Shown: positions 29,261-38,336, numbered from the stretch's first letter. The stretch: DNA of 64,000 nucleotides from Paraburkholderia bannensis (GCF_014200455.1 NZ_JACHBW010000001.1:595327-659326); one strand, 5' to 3'. Notes: generated by a model not told the origin, from the sequence alone. Numbers and translations: made by a program.

Positions 29261-29354
29261 GGCGGTTTGAGCGGCTTTCTTTTCCCCCCTTTTCTTTGCC
29301 GCGGCAAAGAAAAGGGGGTGCCGCCCCGCACAGGGGCAACGCTAATAGACCGAC
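29261..29354 (-). repeat. Right terminal inverted repeat
   Basis: Reverse complement of the left arm. Its palindrome is longer, a perfect 34 bp at 29285-29318 (half-site CCCCCTTTTCTTTGCCG), and would form a strong hairpin in either transcript. It lies 29 bp past the stop of the ABC exporter gene and may serve as its transcription stop or barrier, although there is no T-run. Confidence 0.7.
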
Positions 29355-29382
29355 AACAAATCAAGGAAATGCCAACACCGCC

Positions 29383-31281
29383 TCAAGACCGCACAGGAGC
29401 ATGCTCAACATCAGGCGCCGCACTAGCACGCTGCTGCTGCAGCTCCCACATCTGCGCATAAAGCCCCTGCGCCAGCAGCAGTTCAGCATGCGTGCCACGC
29501 TCAACAATCCGCCCACGGTCCATCACAATAATCTGCTGCGCATGCACCACAGTAGAAAGCCGATGCGCAATCACCAGCGTAGTGCGCTCCCGCGCGATGA
29601 CATCAAGCTCCTGCTGAATCGCCCGTTCGGAACGAGAATCCAGCGCAGACGTAGCCTCATCAAACAACAGAATCGGCGGATTCTTCAAAATCGTGCGCGC
29701 GATCGCCACCCGCTGCTTCTCCCCGCCTGAAAGCTTCAACCCGCGCTCGCCAACCGCCGTCTCATACCCCTTCGGCAGGCTCTCGATAAACGCATGAATA
29801 TGCGCCGCGCGCGCCGCCGCGATCACTTCCTCGCGACTGGCCGAAGGTCGCCCATAAGCAATGTTGTAATAGATCGAATCGTTAAACAGCACCGTATCCT
29901 GCGGCACGATGCCAATAGAAGCGCGCAGCGAATCCTGCGTCACATCGCGAATATCCTGCCCATCGATCGTGATCGCACCGCCAGAAACCTTGTCGAGATC
30001 GTAAAAGCGAAACATCAGCCGCGCGAGCGTCGACTTCCCCGATCCGCTATGTCCGACAACCGCCGTCGTCGTCCCCGCCGCGATCGTGAAACTTACATCG
30101 TGCAGAATCTGCCGCGCCGGCTCGTACGCAAAGTTCACGTGCGAAAACCGCACCTCGCCGCCACGCACGGCAAGCGCTGGCGCATCCGGCGCATCAGGCA
30201 CTTCTCGCGCCACGGTGAGCAGGGTGAACATGCGATCCATATCGGTGAGGCTTTGCTTGAGTTCGCGATACACCACGCCCAGAAAATTCAGCGGGATATA
30301 AAGCTGCAACATGAAGGTGTTGATGAGCACCAGATCGCCCAGCGTGAGCTTGCCCGCCATCACGCCTTGCGTCGCGCGCCAGAGAATAAACACCAGCCCC
30401 GTGCCGATAATCGCCTGCTGCCCGAAGTTCAACGCCGACAGCGAATGCTGCGATTTGATCGCCGCCGCCCGGTAGCGATGCAGGTTCTCGTCGTAACGCC
30501 GCGTCTCCCACTCCTCGTTGCCGAAGTACTTCACCGTCTCGTAGTTGATCAGCGAATCGATCGCACGCGAATTGGCGCGCGAATCCAGCTCGTTCATGGT
30601 GCGGCGAAAGTGCGTGCGCCACTCGGTCACCTTCACCGTGAAGACGATGTACGCCGCCAGCGCGCACAGCGTGACGAGCGCGTAATACGCCTCGTATTTC
30701 ACGGTGAAAAACACCAGCACGAGCCCAACTTCCACAAGCGTCGGCAGGATGCTGTAGAGCGAGTACGAGATCAGTTGCGTGATGCCGCGCGTGCCGCGCT
30801 CGATGTCGCGCGACATGCCGCCAGTCTGCCGGTCCAGATGAAAGCGCAGCGACAGCGCATGCAGATGGCGGAACACCTTGAGCGCAAGCTGGCGCACGGC
30901 GCTTTCCGTCACCTTCGAAAAGAGGATTTCGCGCAGCTCGGTGAACAGCGAGGTCGACAGCCGCACCGCCGCATACGCCACCACCAGCAACCCTATGCCA
31001 CCCATCAGCACGATGCCGGGCGCGTGTTCCGCGCGGCCTAGCGCGGTGAGATGCTGCACGGGCGCGAGGCCATCGACGATGTGCTTCATCACGATCGGCA
31101 CGCCCAGATTGGCGACCTTCGCGCCGATCAGGCAAGTCAGCGCAAATGCGACGCGCCATTTGTACGCAGTGAGATACGGCAGCAGCGAGACGATGGTCTG
31201 CCAGTCGTTGCGCGGGCCGGTTGCGGCGGGCGCGGGTTCGTTGGAGGCTGAAAAGCGGCGCATGGGCATTGAACGCGCCAC
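29383..31281 (-). CDS. Atm1/ABCB7-type ABC exporter (fused permease and ATPase)
   Basis: About 632 residues. An N-terminal six-helix exporter domain carries the Atm1-subfamily sequence RFHLDRQTGGMSRDIERGTR. The C-terminal nucleotide-binding domain has Walker A GHSGSGKST, signature LSGGEKQRVAIARTI and Walker B ILLFDEATSALD. Bacterial Atm1 proteins export glutathione-linked compounds or metal conjugates and function as homodimers in the inner membrane. In-frame starts lie close together at GTG 31281, ATG 31269 and ATG 31263; none has a clear ribosome site. The gene stands alone between the repeat element and the thioesterase gene. Confidence 0.9.
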   Translation of the reverse strand: MARSMPMRRFSASNEPAPAATGPRNDWQTIVSLLPYLTAYKWRVAFALTCLIGAKVANLGVPIVMKHIVDGLAPVQHLTALGRAEHAPGIVLMGGIGLLVVAYAAVRLSTSLFTELREILFSKVTESAVRQLALKVFRHLHALSLRFHLDRQTGGMSRDIERGTRGITQLISYSLYSILPTLVEVGLVLVFFTVKYEAYYALVTLCALAAYIVFTVKVTEWRTHFRRTMNELDSRANSRAIDSLINYETVKYFGNEEWETRRYDENLHRYRAAAIKSQHSLSALNFGQQAIIGTGLVFILWRATQGVMAGKLTLGDLVLINTFMLQLYIPLNFLGVVYRELKQSLTDMDRMFTLLTVAREVPDAPDAPALAVRGGEVRFSHVNFAYEPARQILHDVSFTIAAGTTTAVVGHSGSGKSTLARLMFRFYDLDKVSGGAITIDGQDIRDVTQDSLRASIGIVPQDTVLFNDSIYYNIAYGRPSASREEVIAAARAAHIHAFIESLPKGYETAVGERGLKLSGGEKQRVAIARTILKNPPILLFDEATSALDSRSERAIQQELDVIARERTTLVIAHRLSTVVHAQQIIVMDRGRIVERGTHAELLLAQGLYAQMWELQQQRASAAPDVEHAPVRS

Positions 31282-31508
31282 GCAAGCGAATGCGTGACAC
31301 GCAGAGTATTGGGGACGTGGGTTACAGCCAATGACGGGCTAGGCGTGAATGTCTACTCCAGCGCGGCGGCCTGCTGGCCTATCCGTCTGCATGGCGCTTT
31401 CCCGTACAATTCCTGATCGCTATATTGTCGCAGAAGGCGGCATGCGCCGCTGGGCACGCCCGGACCGCAAGCCTGCCGCCCCGCTTCCGCCCTTTTTCTG
31501 GACTCCCC

Positions 31509-31904
31509 ATGACCGACTCTTATCCGCTTCCCCAGAAGTCGCCCGCGCTGCGCGTCGTGCCGCAGCCTTCGGACGCCAATGTCCACGGCGACGTGTTCGG
31601 CGGCTGGATCATGTCGCAGGTGGACATCGCCGGCTCGATCCCGGCCAGCCGCCGCGCCAATGGCCGCGTCGCCACCGTCGCGGTGAACTCGTTCCTGTTC
31701 AAGCAGCCGGTGTTCGTCGGCGATCTGCTGAGCTTTTACGCCGATATCGTCAAGACCGGCACCACCTCGGTGACCGTGCAGGTCGAGGTGTACGCCCAGC
31801 GCATGCGTCTGCAGGAAGAAGTCGTCAAGGTCACCGAAGCGACGCTCACTTATGTGGCGACCGGCAATGACCGCCGTCCGCGCCCGCTGCCCGCCGCGCA
31901 ATAA
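31509..31904 (+). CDS. Acyl-CoA thioesterase, hotdog fold (YciA-like)
   Basis: 131 residues of the acyl-CoA hydrolase branch of the hotdog superfamily. It has the characteristic NVHGDVFGGWIMSQVDIAGS (the catalytic Asp lies in this stretch) and VNSFLFKQPVFVGDLLSFYA. It hydrolyses acyl-CoA to free CoA and acid in the cytosol. YciA-like proteins have broad chain-length range, so the substrate is not predicted. The start is ATG 31509; the frame open from 31425 is upstream DNA. The end is followed by a short run of related AATAACGCACCGC-like units. Confidence 0.88.
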   Translation: MTDSYPLPQKSPALRVVPQPSDANVHGDVFGGWIMSQVDIAGSIPASRRANGRVATVAVNSFLFKQPVFVGDLLSFYADIVKTGTTSVTVQVEVYAQRMRLQEEVVKVTEATLTYVATGNDRRPRPLPAAQ

Positions 31905-31970
31905 CGCACCGCAATAACGCAGCACCGTAACGCACCGCAGTTTCAGCGCGCCCCCGCGGGCGGCCCGGCC

Positions 31971-34900
31971 TCAAGCCGTCGTCGCCCAGGCCAGCCCCGC
32001 GCCCTCTTCGTACGCCGCGCTCGCCGACAGCAGCGCGGCAACCTCCGGCCCCGGCAACGGCGGCGCAAAGAAGTAACCCTGCAGCTCGTCGCACGCGCGC
32101 GCGCGCAAGAACGCGAACTGCTGCGATGTCTCCACGCCTTCCGCGATCACCTGCAGCCGCAGTTCGTGCGCCAGCGCGATGATGGCCGCCGTGATGGTCT
32201 CGTCGTCGCTGCTGGTGCCGATATCGGCCACGAAGGAGCGGTCGATCTTGAGCCGGTCCACCGGCAGCCGCTTCAGATAGCTCAGGCTCGAATAGCCGGT
32301 GCCGAAGTCGTCGATGGCGATGCCCACGCCCTGCTCATGCAGCGCATTGAGCATCGACACCGCTTCTTCCGTATTGCGCATCAGCGTGCTTTCGGTGAGT
32401 TCGACTTCGAGCCAGCACGGATCGAGCCCCGTCTCCTGCAGCACGTCGCTCACCTGTTGCGAGATATCGCGCTGATGGAAGGTCTTGGCCGACAGATTCA
32501 CCGAGACGCGCACCGGCGGCAGCCCGGCATCCTGCCACTCGCGATTCTGGCGGCAGGCCTCGCGCAGCACCCAGTCCGAGAGCGGCCCGATCAGCCCGCT
32601 CTCCTCGGCCACGGGAATGAACTGCGACGGCGACACCAGGCCCGCTTCCGGATCGTGCCAGCGCACCAGCGCCTCCATGCCGACGATGCGCCCGCTCTCG
32701 ATCTCCACCTGGGGCTGGTAGTGCAGCAGGAATTCGCTGTCGCGCAGCGCGCGGCGCAGACGCCGCTCCAGATTCATGCGCGCGCCCGCCGCCGCGTTCA
32801 TCTCCGGCTCGTAGAACTGGAAGGTGTTGCGGCCCAGCTCCTTGGCGCGATACATCGCCACGTCGGCCTTCTTGAGCAGCGCTTCGGCGTCGTTGCCGTC
32901 CTGCGGGAACACGCTCGCGCCCATGCTGCAGCCCACGTACAGCTCGGTGCCGTCGATCATCACCGGCTCGGAGATCATCGCGCGCGCGCGCTCCATCCAG
33001 CCGATCAGCGATTTTTCGTCGATGGTGTCGGTCAGCACGATCACGAATTCGTCGCCGCCGTGGCGCGCCACCGTGTCGCTAGTGCGCGTGCAGCGCGTGA
33101 GGCGCTCGGCCACCACGCCCAGCAGCCGGTCGCCCACGCTGTGGCCCAGGCTGTCGTTGACGTTCTTGAAGCCGTCGAGGTCGATGAACACCACAGCCAC
33201 GCCACGCTCATGACGCTGCGCCGCGACCAGCGCCTGTTGCAGACGGTCGCGCAGCAGATTGCGGTTGGGCAGCAGCGTGAGGCTGTCGTAGTTGGCCTGA
33301 TATTCGAGCTGCTCCTGATAGCGGATCAGCTCGGTCACGTCGTTGATGATGCCGATGTGATGCGTGATGCGCCCATCGAGATCGGGCACCGGCGCGATCA
33401 GCAGCTGATTCCAGAACAGCGCGCCGTCCTTGCGGTAATTGCGCAGCACGGCGCTCACTTCGCGGTTGCCGATCAGCGCCTGGCGGATCGCGACGAGTCC
33501 GTCCTGATCGCGGTCGTCGCGTTGCAGCAGGCGGCAGTCCAGGCCGATCACATCGGCGGGATCGTAGCCCGTGATGCGGCGGAACGCCGGGTTCGCGTAC
33601 TCGATCAGGTTACTGCCGCCGGGCCCCGGACCGGTGATCAGAATCGCATTCACGCAGGCGTCCAGCGCGCGGCTTTGCAGACGCAGCGCGAGATCGGCGC
33701 GCTTGCTCTCGGTGGTATCGGAATACGTGCCGAGCACGCCCATTACGCGGCCGTCGCCATCGAGCAGCGGCAGCTTGCTCGTGATGGTGGTGCGGTGCAG
33801 GCCGTCGATCGTCAGGTCTTCTTCGTAATTCAGGCGCGGCAAACCGGCGTCGATCACCTCGCGGTCCTGCTCGCGCATGTGGCCCGCGTAGGCACGCCAC
33901 GGCAGATCGTCGTCGGTGCGGCCGACGATCTGCTCGGGATACGACAGCCCCGCGTCGCGCGCGAAGGTCATGTTGCAGCCCAGATAGCGCGACTCGGCAT
34001 CCTTCCAGTAGATGCGCTGCGGGATGTTGTCGATCACCGTTTCGAGCATCTGGTTCGAGCGCTGCGCTTCCACTTCGGCCTTGATCTGCTCGGTGACGTC
34101 GTCGGCGAGCACGAACACCGCCGCGCGGCCCATGAAGGTGAGCACGTGGTGCGAAATATCCACGCTGACGAGCGTGCCGTCGCGGCGCGAGTGATGCCAG
34201 ATGCCGGCCATCGTGCGCACGTTCGGCGTGATCATGTCCGAGCGCGCGAGATGCTGTTCGAGCCGCGAGACATCCTCGTTCGGGCGGATATCGCGGATCG
34301 TCATGTCGAGGAATTCCTCCTCGCTATAGCCGTACTGCTGGATCGCGGCCGCGTTGACGGCGAGAAAGCGCAGCGTTTCGCGGTCGAACACGTACATCGG
34401 CACCGGATGGGCGTCGAACAGGCCCTGGAAGCGCTCGTTGCGCGTACGCATGCCGGCGAGCGCGCGCAGCTTTTCACGCGCGGCGTTTTCGCGTGCGCCA
34501 AAGGTGTAGATCAGCAGCGTCGCGCCCGCGAGCATCGTCACGATCAGCAGGATCGAGGCGTGGCTGCCCGCCCGCGTCGATTCGGCCAGCGCAGCCGCCA
34601 GTGCGAGATCCTGCTCGCCTTGCAGCGCCGAGAGCTTGGCGTCGATGCGGTCGACCCGGGTGTCGAGACGGATGTATTCGCTCGCGATCCAGGCGGCGGT
34701 GCCAAACGGAATGGCGATCGGCGCCGGGGCGATCGATGCGGTAGCTGCTGTCGATGCGCTTGCCGGCTCTGTGGCGGCGGCGAGCGCGGGGGCGTTCGAA
34801 GCGTTCGGCGCTGCACCCGACGCCGCGGCATACGGTTCTGCGAGCGAGCCTGCCGCTGTAGAAGGCGCGGCGGGACTGGCATATGGCGCGGCGAGATTGG

Positions 34901-35690
34901 CGTTGGCCACGGTCCCCGAGGCGTAGGGCTGGGCGAGGCTGTGCGCACTCCCTTGCGGCGAAGCGACGGCATAGGGTTCGGTGAGATTGCTCGCGGCCTG
35001 CTGCCCGGCCGAACTCGCCGCATACGGCGACGACAGATCGTGCGGATACGCCTTGTGCGGGTGCGCTTTGCTCATGCCGATATGCGCCGCGACGCCCATG
35101 AACTTGCCGCGATGCGACGCTCGCGCGGGCGCGTTGCCCGCATTGGCATTCGAGGCGGGCGCAGCGTGAGCCGCAGCGGGCTGCGAAGCCGCCACTAGCG
35201 GCGCGGCGACGCCCGAAGCCGCACTGGCAGGCGCAGCAGCAGCGGCAGCGGCAGCAGCAGCCGCCGCGCTAGCCTGCACGCGCGCATCGGCGACGCGTTG
35301 CTCGGCGCGCACCAGCGTCTCGTCGATCTCGCGGGCAAGCAGAATGCCTTCGGTCGCTACGCCGTCGAAGCGGCGCGCGAGCGCCGGATCGCTCGCCAGT
35401 TCGGCGTGCAGCGCCTGTGCCGTATCGTCGAGTTCGGCGGCGCGGGCTTCGCGCGCATCGGCTGATTCGGCGTCGCCATCGGCCCCGAATCGGCCTAGCG
35501 CGACAAGTCCCCCGCCCAGCAAATCACGAAAATGGTCCAGATCATGGCGCACCCGGGCGGCCTGCGAGGCGCGCTGGTCGATTTCGCGTTGCCCGCCAAT
35601 CTGCGTCCATGCCACGAAAGCGTTTGCGCCGACGGCTGCCACCACCACCACGAGGTTGATGAGGTGCCGCTTCGAAAAATGAAGGTTCAT
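31971..35690 (-). CDS. Membrane PAS-GGDEF-EAL cyclic-di-GMP protein with repetitive periplasmic insert
   Basis: 1239 residues. TM1 (about 8-28) and TM2 (about 380-400) flank a periplasmic region that ends in an Ala-rich insert: a poly-Ala run near residue 145 and five LxxPYA units (about 218-288) spaced 14-17 residues apart. Three PAS domains follow (about 415-530, 545-660, 675-790). The diguanylate cyclase domain has an intact GGDEF (near 878) and an inhibitory RxxD site five residues before it. The phosphodiesterase domain has intact EAL (near 1006) and DDFGTGYSS motifs. Both enzyme activities therefore look possible. Start ATG 35690. It is an isolated gene; the EPS cluster is a plausible but unproven target. 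Confidence 0.92.
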   Translation of the reverse strand: MNLHFSKRHLINLVVVVAAVGANAFVAWTQIGGQREIDQRASQAARVRHDLDHFRDLLGGGLVALGRFGADGDAESADAREARAAELDDTAQALHAELASDPALARRFDGVATEGILLAREIDETLVRAEQRVADARVQASAAAAAAAAAAAAPASAASGVAAPLVAASQPAAAHAAPASNANAGNAPARASHRGKFMGVAAHIGMSKAHPHKAYPHDLSSPYAASSAGQQAASNLTEPYAVASPQGSAHSLAQPYASGTVANANLAAPYASPAAPSTAAGSLAEPYAAASGAAPNASNAPALAAATEPASASTAATASIAPAPIAIPFGTAAWIASEYIRLDTRVDRIDAKLSALQGEQDLALAAALAESTRAGSHASILLIVTMLAGATLLIYTFGARENAAREKLRALAGMRTRNERFQGLFDAHPVPMYVFDRETLRFLAVNAAAIQQYGYSEEEFLDMTIRDIRPNEDVSRLEQHLARSDMITPNVRTMAGIWHHSRRDGTLVSVDISHHVLTFMGRAAVFVLADDVTEQIKAEVEAQRSNQMLETVIDNIPQRIYWKDAESRYLGCNMTFARDAGLSYPEQIVGRTDDDLPWRAYAGHMREQDREVIDAGLPRLNYEEDLTIDGLHRTTITSKLPLLDGDGRVMGVLGTYSDTTESKRADLALRLQSRALDACVNAILITGPGPGGSNLIEYANPAFRRITGYDPADVIGLDCRLLQRDDRDQDGLVAIRQALIGNREVSAVLRNYRKDGALFWNQLLIAPVPDLDGRITHHIGIINDVTELIRYQEQLEYQANYDSLTLLPNRNLLRDRLQQALVAAQRHERGVAVVFIDLDGFKNVNDSLGHSVGDRLLGVVAERLTRCTRTSDTVARHGGDEFVIVLTDTIDEKSLIGWMERARAMISEPVMIDGTELYVGCSMGASVFPQDGNDAEALLKKADVAMYRAKELGRNTFQFYEPEMNAAAGARMNLERRLRRALRDSEFLLHYQPQVEIESGRIVGMEALVRWHDPEAGLVSPSQFIPVAEESGLIGPLSDWVLREACRQNREWQDAGLPPVRVSVNLSAKTFHQRDISQQVSDVLQETGLDPCWLEVELTESTLMRNTEEAVSMLNALHEQGVGIAIDDFGTGYSSLSYLKRLPVDRLKIDRSFVADIGTSSDDETITAAIIALAHELRLQVIAEGVETSQQFAFLRARACDELQGYFFAPPLPGPEVAALLSASAAYEEGAGLAWATTA

Positions 35691-35920
35691 GAATGCCGGA
35701 ACGTCGTTCGTCGCCGTACGGCGGGCATGGGATGAATGCTGACCTGCGCGCTACAGGCTGGCGCGCGATGCGCCCTACCGGATAACGGCATCTAAAGGCA
35801 AGGCTTGAGAGGAAATTTGCTGATTTTCGCGTGCGCGAGGCGGATTTAGGGTGAAGTCTCTAAAGCGGCCGCGACCCTATCGCCGCGCGAACAGGACAAA
35901 ACCGCCCGCCCCGGCATCCT

Positions 35921-36403
35921 TCAACGCGGGACGGCCAGACCGAATTCCCGCATCGCCGGGATGAAATCGTGGTTGGCCTCGGGCTTGCGGGCGAGCTTGG
36001 CCAGCACATAGCGCTGGAACGGCGCGAGCCGCGCCCAGTCCTCGACGCCGGGCGTCCGCAGGTTCGCGAGCGTCGCCTGATTGCCAATGCCGTTGGGAAC
36101 GGCGTTGGCGTCGCGCCACGCGGGCGCTTCTTCGGGCGAGAACCATTCCGGTTCGACGTTGGCATGGGTGCGCAGCATTTCGAACAGCGCGTGATCGAAG
36201 TTCGGTTCGATTTCGGTGTCTTCGTCGACGGGAAAGCGCGCCAGCAGGCGGCGGTCCTCATAGGGCAGCAACTGCCACTGCGCCAGCGAGATGCGCAGCC
36301 CGAAACGGTCCAGGTTGAAGCGCACGCACATGGGGATGAAGGTGAGATCCTCGGACGAGGCGACCTCGAACTGGAACAGGAGCGGAGCTTCGGTCAATGC
36401 CAT
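35921..36403 (-). CDS. Nitrate reductase associated protein (NarM-like)
   Basis: 160 residues, a compact acidic protein. The sequence LFQFEVASSEDLTFIPMCVR, FGLRISLAQWQLLPYEDRRL and the C-terminal LAPFQRYVLAKLARKPEAN match my recollection of the family annotated as nitrate reductase associated, related to cyanobacterial NarM. It is divergent from fdhD, whose product sulfurates molybdenum cofactor for formate dehydrogenase, so a role in molybdoenzyme maturation is reasonable. No catalytic residues can be assigned. The start is ATG 36403. About 230 bp with no feature separate it from the GGDEF/EAL gene. Confidence 0.7.
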   Translation of the reverse strand: MALTEAPLLFQFEVASSEDLTFIPMCVRFNLDRFGLRISLAQWQLLPYEDRRLLARFPVDEDTEIEPNFDHALFEMLRTHANVEPEWFSPEEAPAWRDANAVPNGIGNQATLANLRTPGVEDWARLAPFQRYVLAKLARKPEANHDFIPAMREFGLAVPR

Positions 36404-36562
36404 GGCGTTAATCCTCGCGAAGCGGGCCGGGGCGAAGGGTTTATGCGAAATATGCCCGCTTGAGGTATTTTAGAACCTTCCGCGCCAGGGGCCGGCCAGC
36501 CTGCAAAGGTTTCCACCGGCCCGCCGCCGCACCGCGTCGCATAAGCTTTACTGGAGTTTCGC

Positions 36563-37444
36563 TTGAAATCCCCGCAATCCCCCGCCACTCTCCCGCGCCT
36601 CGCTCAGGACAATGAAGACCAGCCCGGCGCGCTTGCATTGCGCGTGCATCGCCATCGCGGCGAGGGCGTCGAAACGCGCGACGACCACGTCGGCCAGGAA
36701 TGGCCCGTCGCGCTCGTTTTCAACGGCATTTCGCACGCGGTGATGATGTGCACGCCGCGCGATCTGGAAGCGTTCGCGGTGGGCTTCGCGATTTCGGAAG
36801 GCATCGTCGGGCGCAACGCCGATATCCAGGATATCGAGGTCTACTGGCACGCTGAAGCGGAAATCCCGCACGCCGAAGTCCATCTCACGGTGGTGCAGCA
36901 GGCCTTTGTCGAGCTGAAGGAAAAGCGCCGCGCGCTGGCAGGACGCAGCGGTTGCGGCGTGTGCGGCATCGAGAGCATCGACCTGCTCGATCTCGAACCG
37001 GAAATCGTGCCCGATACCGGCTTTCTTGCGCGTCTCGCGCCCGATGCGATCGCCCGCGCCGCGCGCGAGCTGCCGCAGCATCAGGCGCTCACCAAACTCA
37101 CGGGCGGCCTGCACGCCGCCGCCTGGTGCGACGCCGATGGCCAGATTCTGCGCGCCTTCGAGGACGTGGGCCGCCACAACGCGCTCGACAAACTCATCGG
37201 CCAGCTGGTGCTCGATCGCGCCGATACGCAACAGGGTTTCGTGTTCCTCTCCAGCCGCGCGAGCTACGAGCTGGTGCGCAAGGCCGCGCGCGTGGGCATG
37301 CCGATGGTCGCGACGATCTCGGCGCCGTCTTCGCTGGCGATCACCATCGCGAAACGGGCCGGACTGCGGCTGGTGAGCTTTTGCCGCGAGTCCGGTTTCG
37401 TCGATTACGACACGGCGGCGAGCACGACGACAAGCGCCGCCTGA
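36563..37444 (+). CDS. fdhD: Formate dehydrogenase accessory sulfurtransferase
   Basis: 293 residues of the FdhD family. It has the diagnostic GRSGCGVCGIESI (CxxC sulfur-carrier motif), VGRHNALDKLIGQ, and FLSSRASYELVRKAARVGMP. FdhD transfers sulfur from a cysteine desulfurase to the molybdenum/tungsten bis-MGD cofactor, activating formate dehydrogenases. The start is TTG 36563, chosen because CTGGAG lies 7 bases upstream and the frame has no nearby ATG. It faces the NarM-like gene across 159 bp and ends 12 bp before the convergent enoyl-CoA hydratase gene. No formate dehydrogenase structural gene is in the window. Confidence 0.95.
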   Translation: MKSPQSPATLPRLAQDNEDQPGALALRVHRHRGEGVETRDDHVGQEWPVALVFNGISHAVMMCTPRDLEAFAVGFAISEGIVGRNADIQDIEVYWHAEAEIPHAEVHLTVVQQAFVELKEKRRALAGRSGCGVCGIESIDLLDLEPEIVPDTGFLARLAPDAIARAARELPQHQALTKLTGGLHAAAWCDADGQILRAFEDVGRHNALDKLIGQLVLDRADTQQGFVFLSSRASYELVRKAARVGMPMVATISAPSSLAITIAKRAGLRLVSFCRESGFVDYDTAASTTTSAA

Positions 37445-37456
37445 ACCCGCAAGCGC

Positions 37457-38227
37457 TTAATCGAACTGCCGGAAATCCGGCTTGCGCTTTTGCAGGAAGG
37501 CCGTGAACGCCTCGCGCGCTTCCGGCGCGAGCAGCATCTTGCCGAAGTGCACCGACTCCTCGCTCATCTGCGTCTTCACTTCGTGCTCGCTGGCGCGCTT
37601 CATGAGCGACTTGGTCGCGCGCAGCGACGACGCCGGCAGCGCTACCAGCTTCGCCAGTTGCGCAGCGACAAAGGCTTCCAGTTCCGCTGCCGCCACCACA
37701 CGGTTCACGAAGCCCAGGCGATGCGCTTCCGCCGCATCGAAAGTCTCGCCGAGCAGCAGCTTTTCCGCCGCGCCCTGATAGCCCGCGATGCGCGGCAGCA
37801 GCAGCGACGAAGCCGCTTCCGGGCACAAGCCCAGCTGCGCGAACGGCATCGCAAAGCGCGCGGTGTCGGCCGCATAGACCATATCGCAATGCAATAGCAG
37901 CGTCGTGCCCACGCCGATCGCCGCGCCCGCCACCGCCGCCACCAGCGGCTTTTCGAACGTCGCGATGGCATGCAGGAACTTCATCACGGGCGAGTCGCCG
38001 CCGGTCGGCGGGTTCTTGAGGAAGTCCTCGATGTCGTTGCCCGCCGTGAAGATTTCGGCGTGGCCGCGCAGCAGCACGGCGCGCACGCCGCCGTCCTCTT
38101 GCGCCGATGCCAGCGCATCGGCCATCGCCTGATACATCGCGGGCGTGAGCGCGTTCTTGCGCTCGGGGCGGTTGATGGTGATCGTCAGCACGCCGTTCTC
38201 GCGTGCGATCAGGATTTCGTTGCTCAT
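37457..38227 (-). CDS. Enoyl-CoA hydratase/isomerase family protein
   Basis: 256 residues of the crotonase family. It begins LTITINRPERKNALTPAMY. The oxyanion-hole region is IFTAGNDIEDF with a second one at AAVAGAAIGVGTTLLLHCD. The catalytic position near QLGLCPEAASSLLLPRI has Glu where hydratases usually carry one, so hydratase or isomerase activity is credible. It is the last gene of the beta-oxidation block, about 110 bp after the thiolase gene, with AAGGAGAC before ATG 38227. It may complement the bifunctional enzyme for particular substrates. Confidence 0.88.
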   Translation of the reverse strand: MSNEILIARENGVLTITINRPERKNALTPAMYQAMADALASAQEDGGVRAVLLRGHAEIFTAGNDIEDFLKNPPTGGDSPVMKFLHAIATFEKPLVAAVAGAAIGVGTTLLLHCDMVYAADTARFAMPFAQLGLCPEAASSLLLPRIAGYQGAAEKLLLGETFDAAEAHRLGFVNRVVAAAELEAFVAAQLAKLVALPASSLRATKSLMKRASEHEVKTQMSEESVHFGKMLLAPEAREAFTAFLQKRKPDFRQFD

Positions 38228-38336
38228 CTGTTGTCTCCTTGCGTTGCCACTTCGCAGCCGGATACGAAAAACGGTTCGCAGACCGTCAAGCCTGCGAACC
38301 GTGTCGATATTGCTTATGCGCTAGCGAAAGAACGCC

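Larger units (their letters stand above)
28883..29354. mobile_element. 472-bp element with about 94-bp terminal inverted repeats, no coding capacity
   Basis: The left arm (28883-28976) and right arm (29261-29354) are imperfect reverse complements over about 94 bp, from the outer GTCGGT to the inner AAAGAAAGCCGCTCA. The 284-bp centre contains no recognisable gene; short frames there look like the low-complexity 'hypothetical proteins' that such repeats yield. Each arm includes a perfect palindrome centred on CCGCGG. The element fills the gap between murU and the ABC exporter gene. I infer a non-autonomous, MITE-like or chromosomal interspersed repeat. No clear target duplication was identified. 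Confidence 0.65.

Noticed and set aside
29104..29730. 208-codon plus-strand frame across the inverted-repeat element
   Set aside because: It runs from the repeat into the antisense of the ABC exporter gene and has no family-like sequence.
32166..35198. 1010-codon plus-strand frame opposite the GGDEF/EAL gene
   Set aside because: The minus strand encodes intact PAS, GGDEF and EAL domains; the plus frame is low-complexity and Arg/His/Asp-rich, an antisense artefact.
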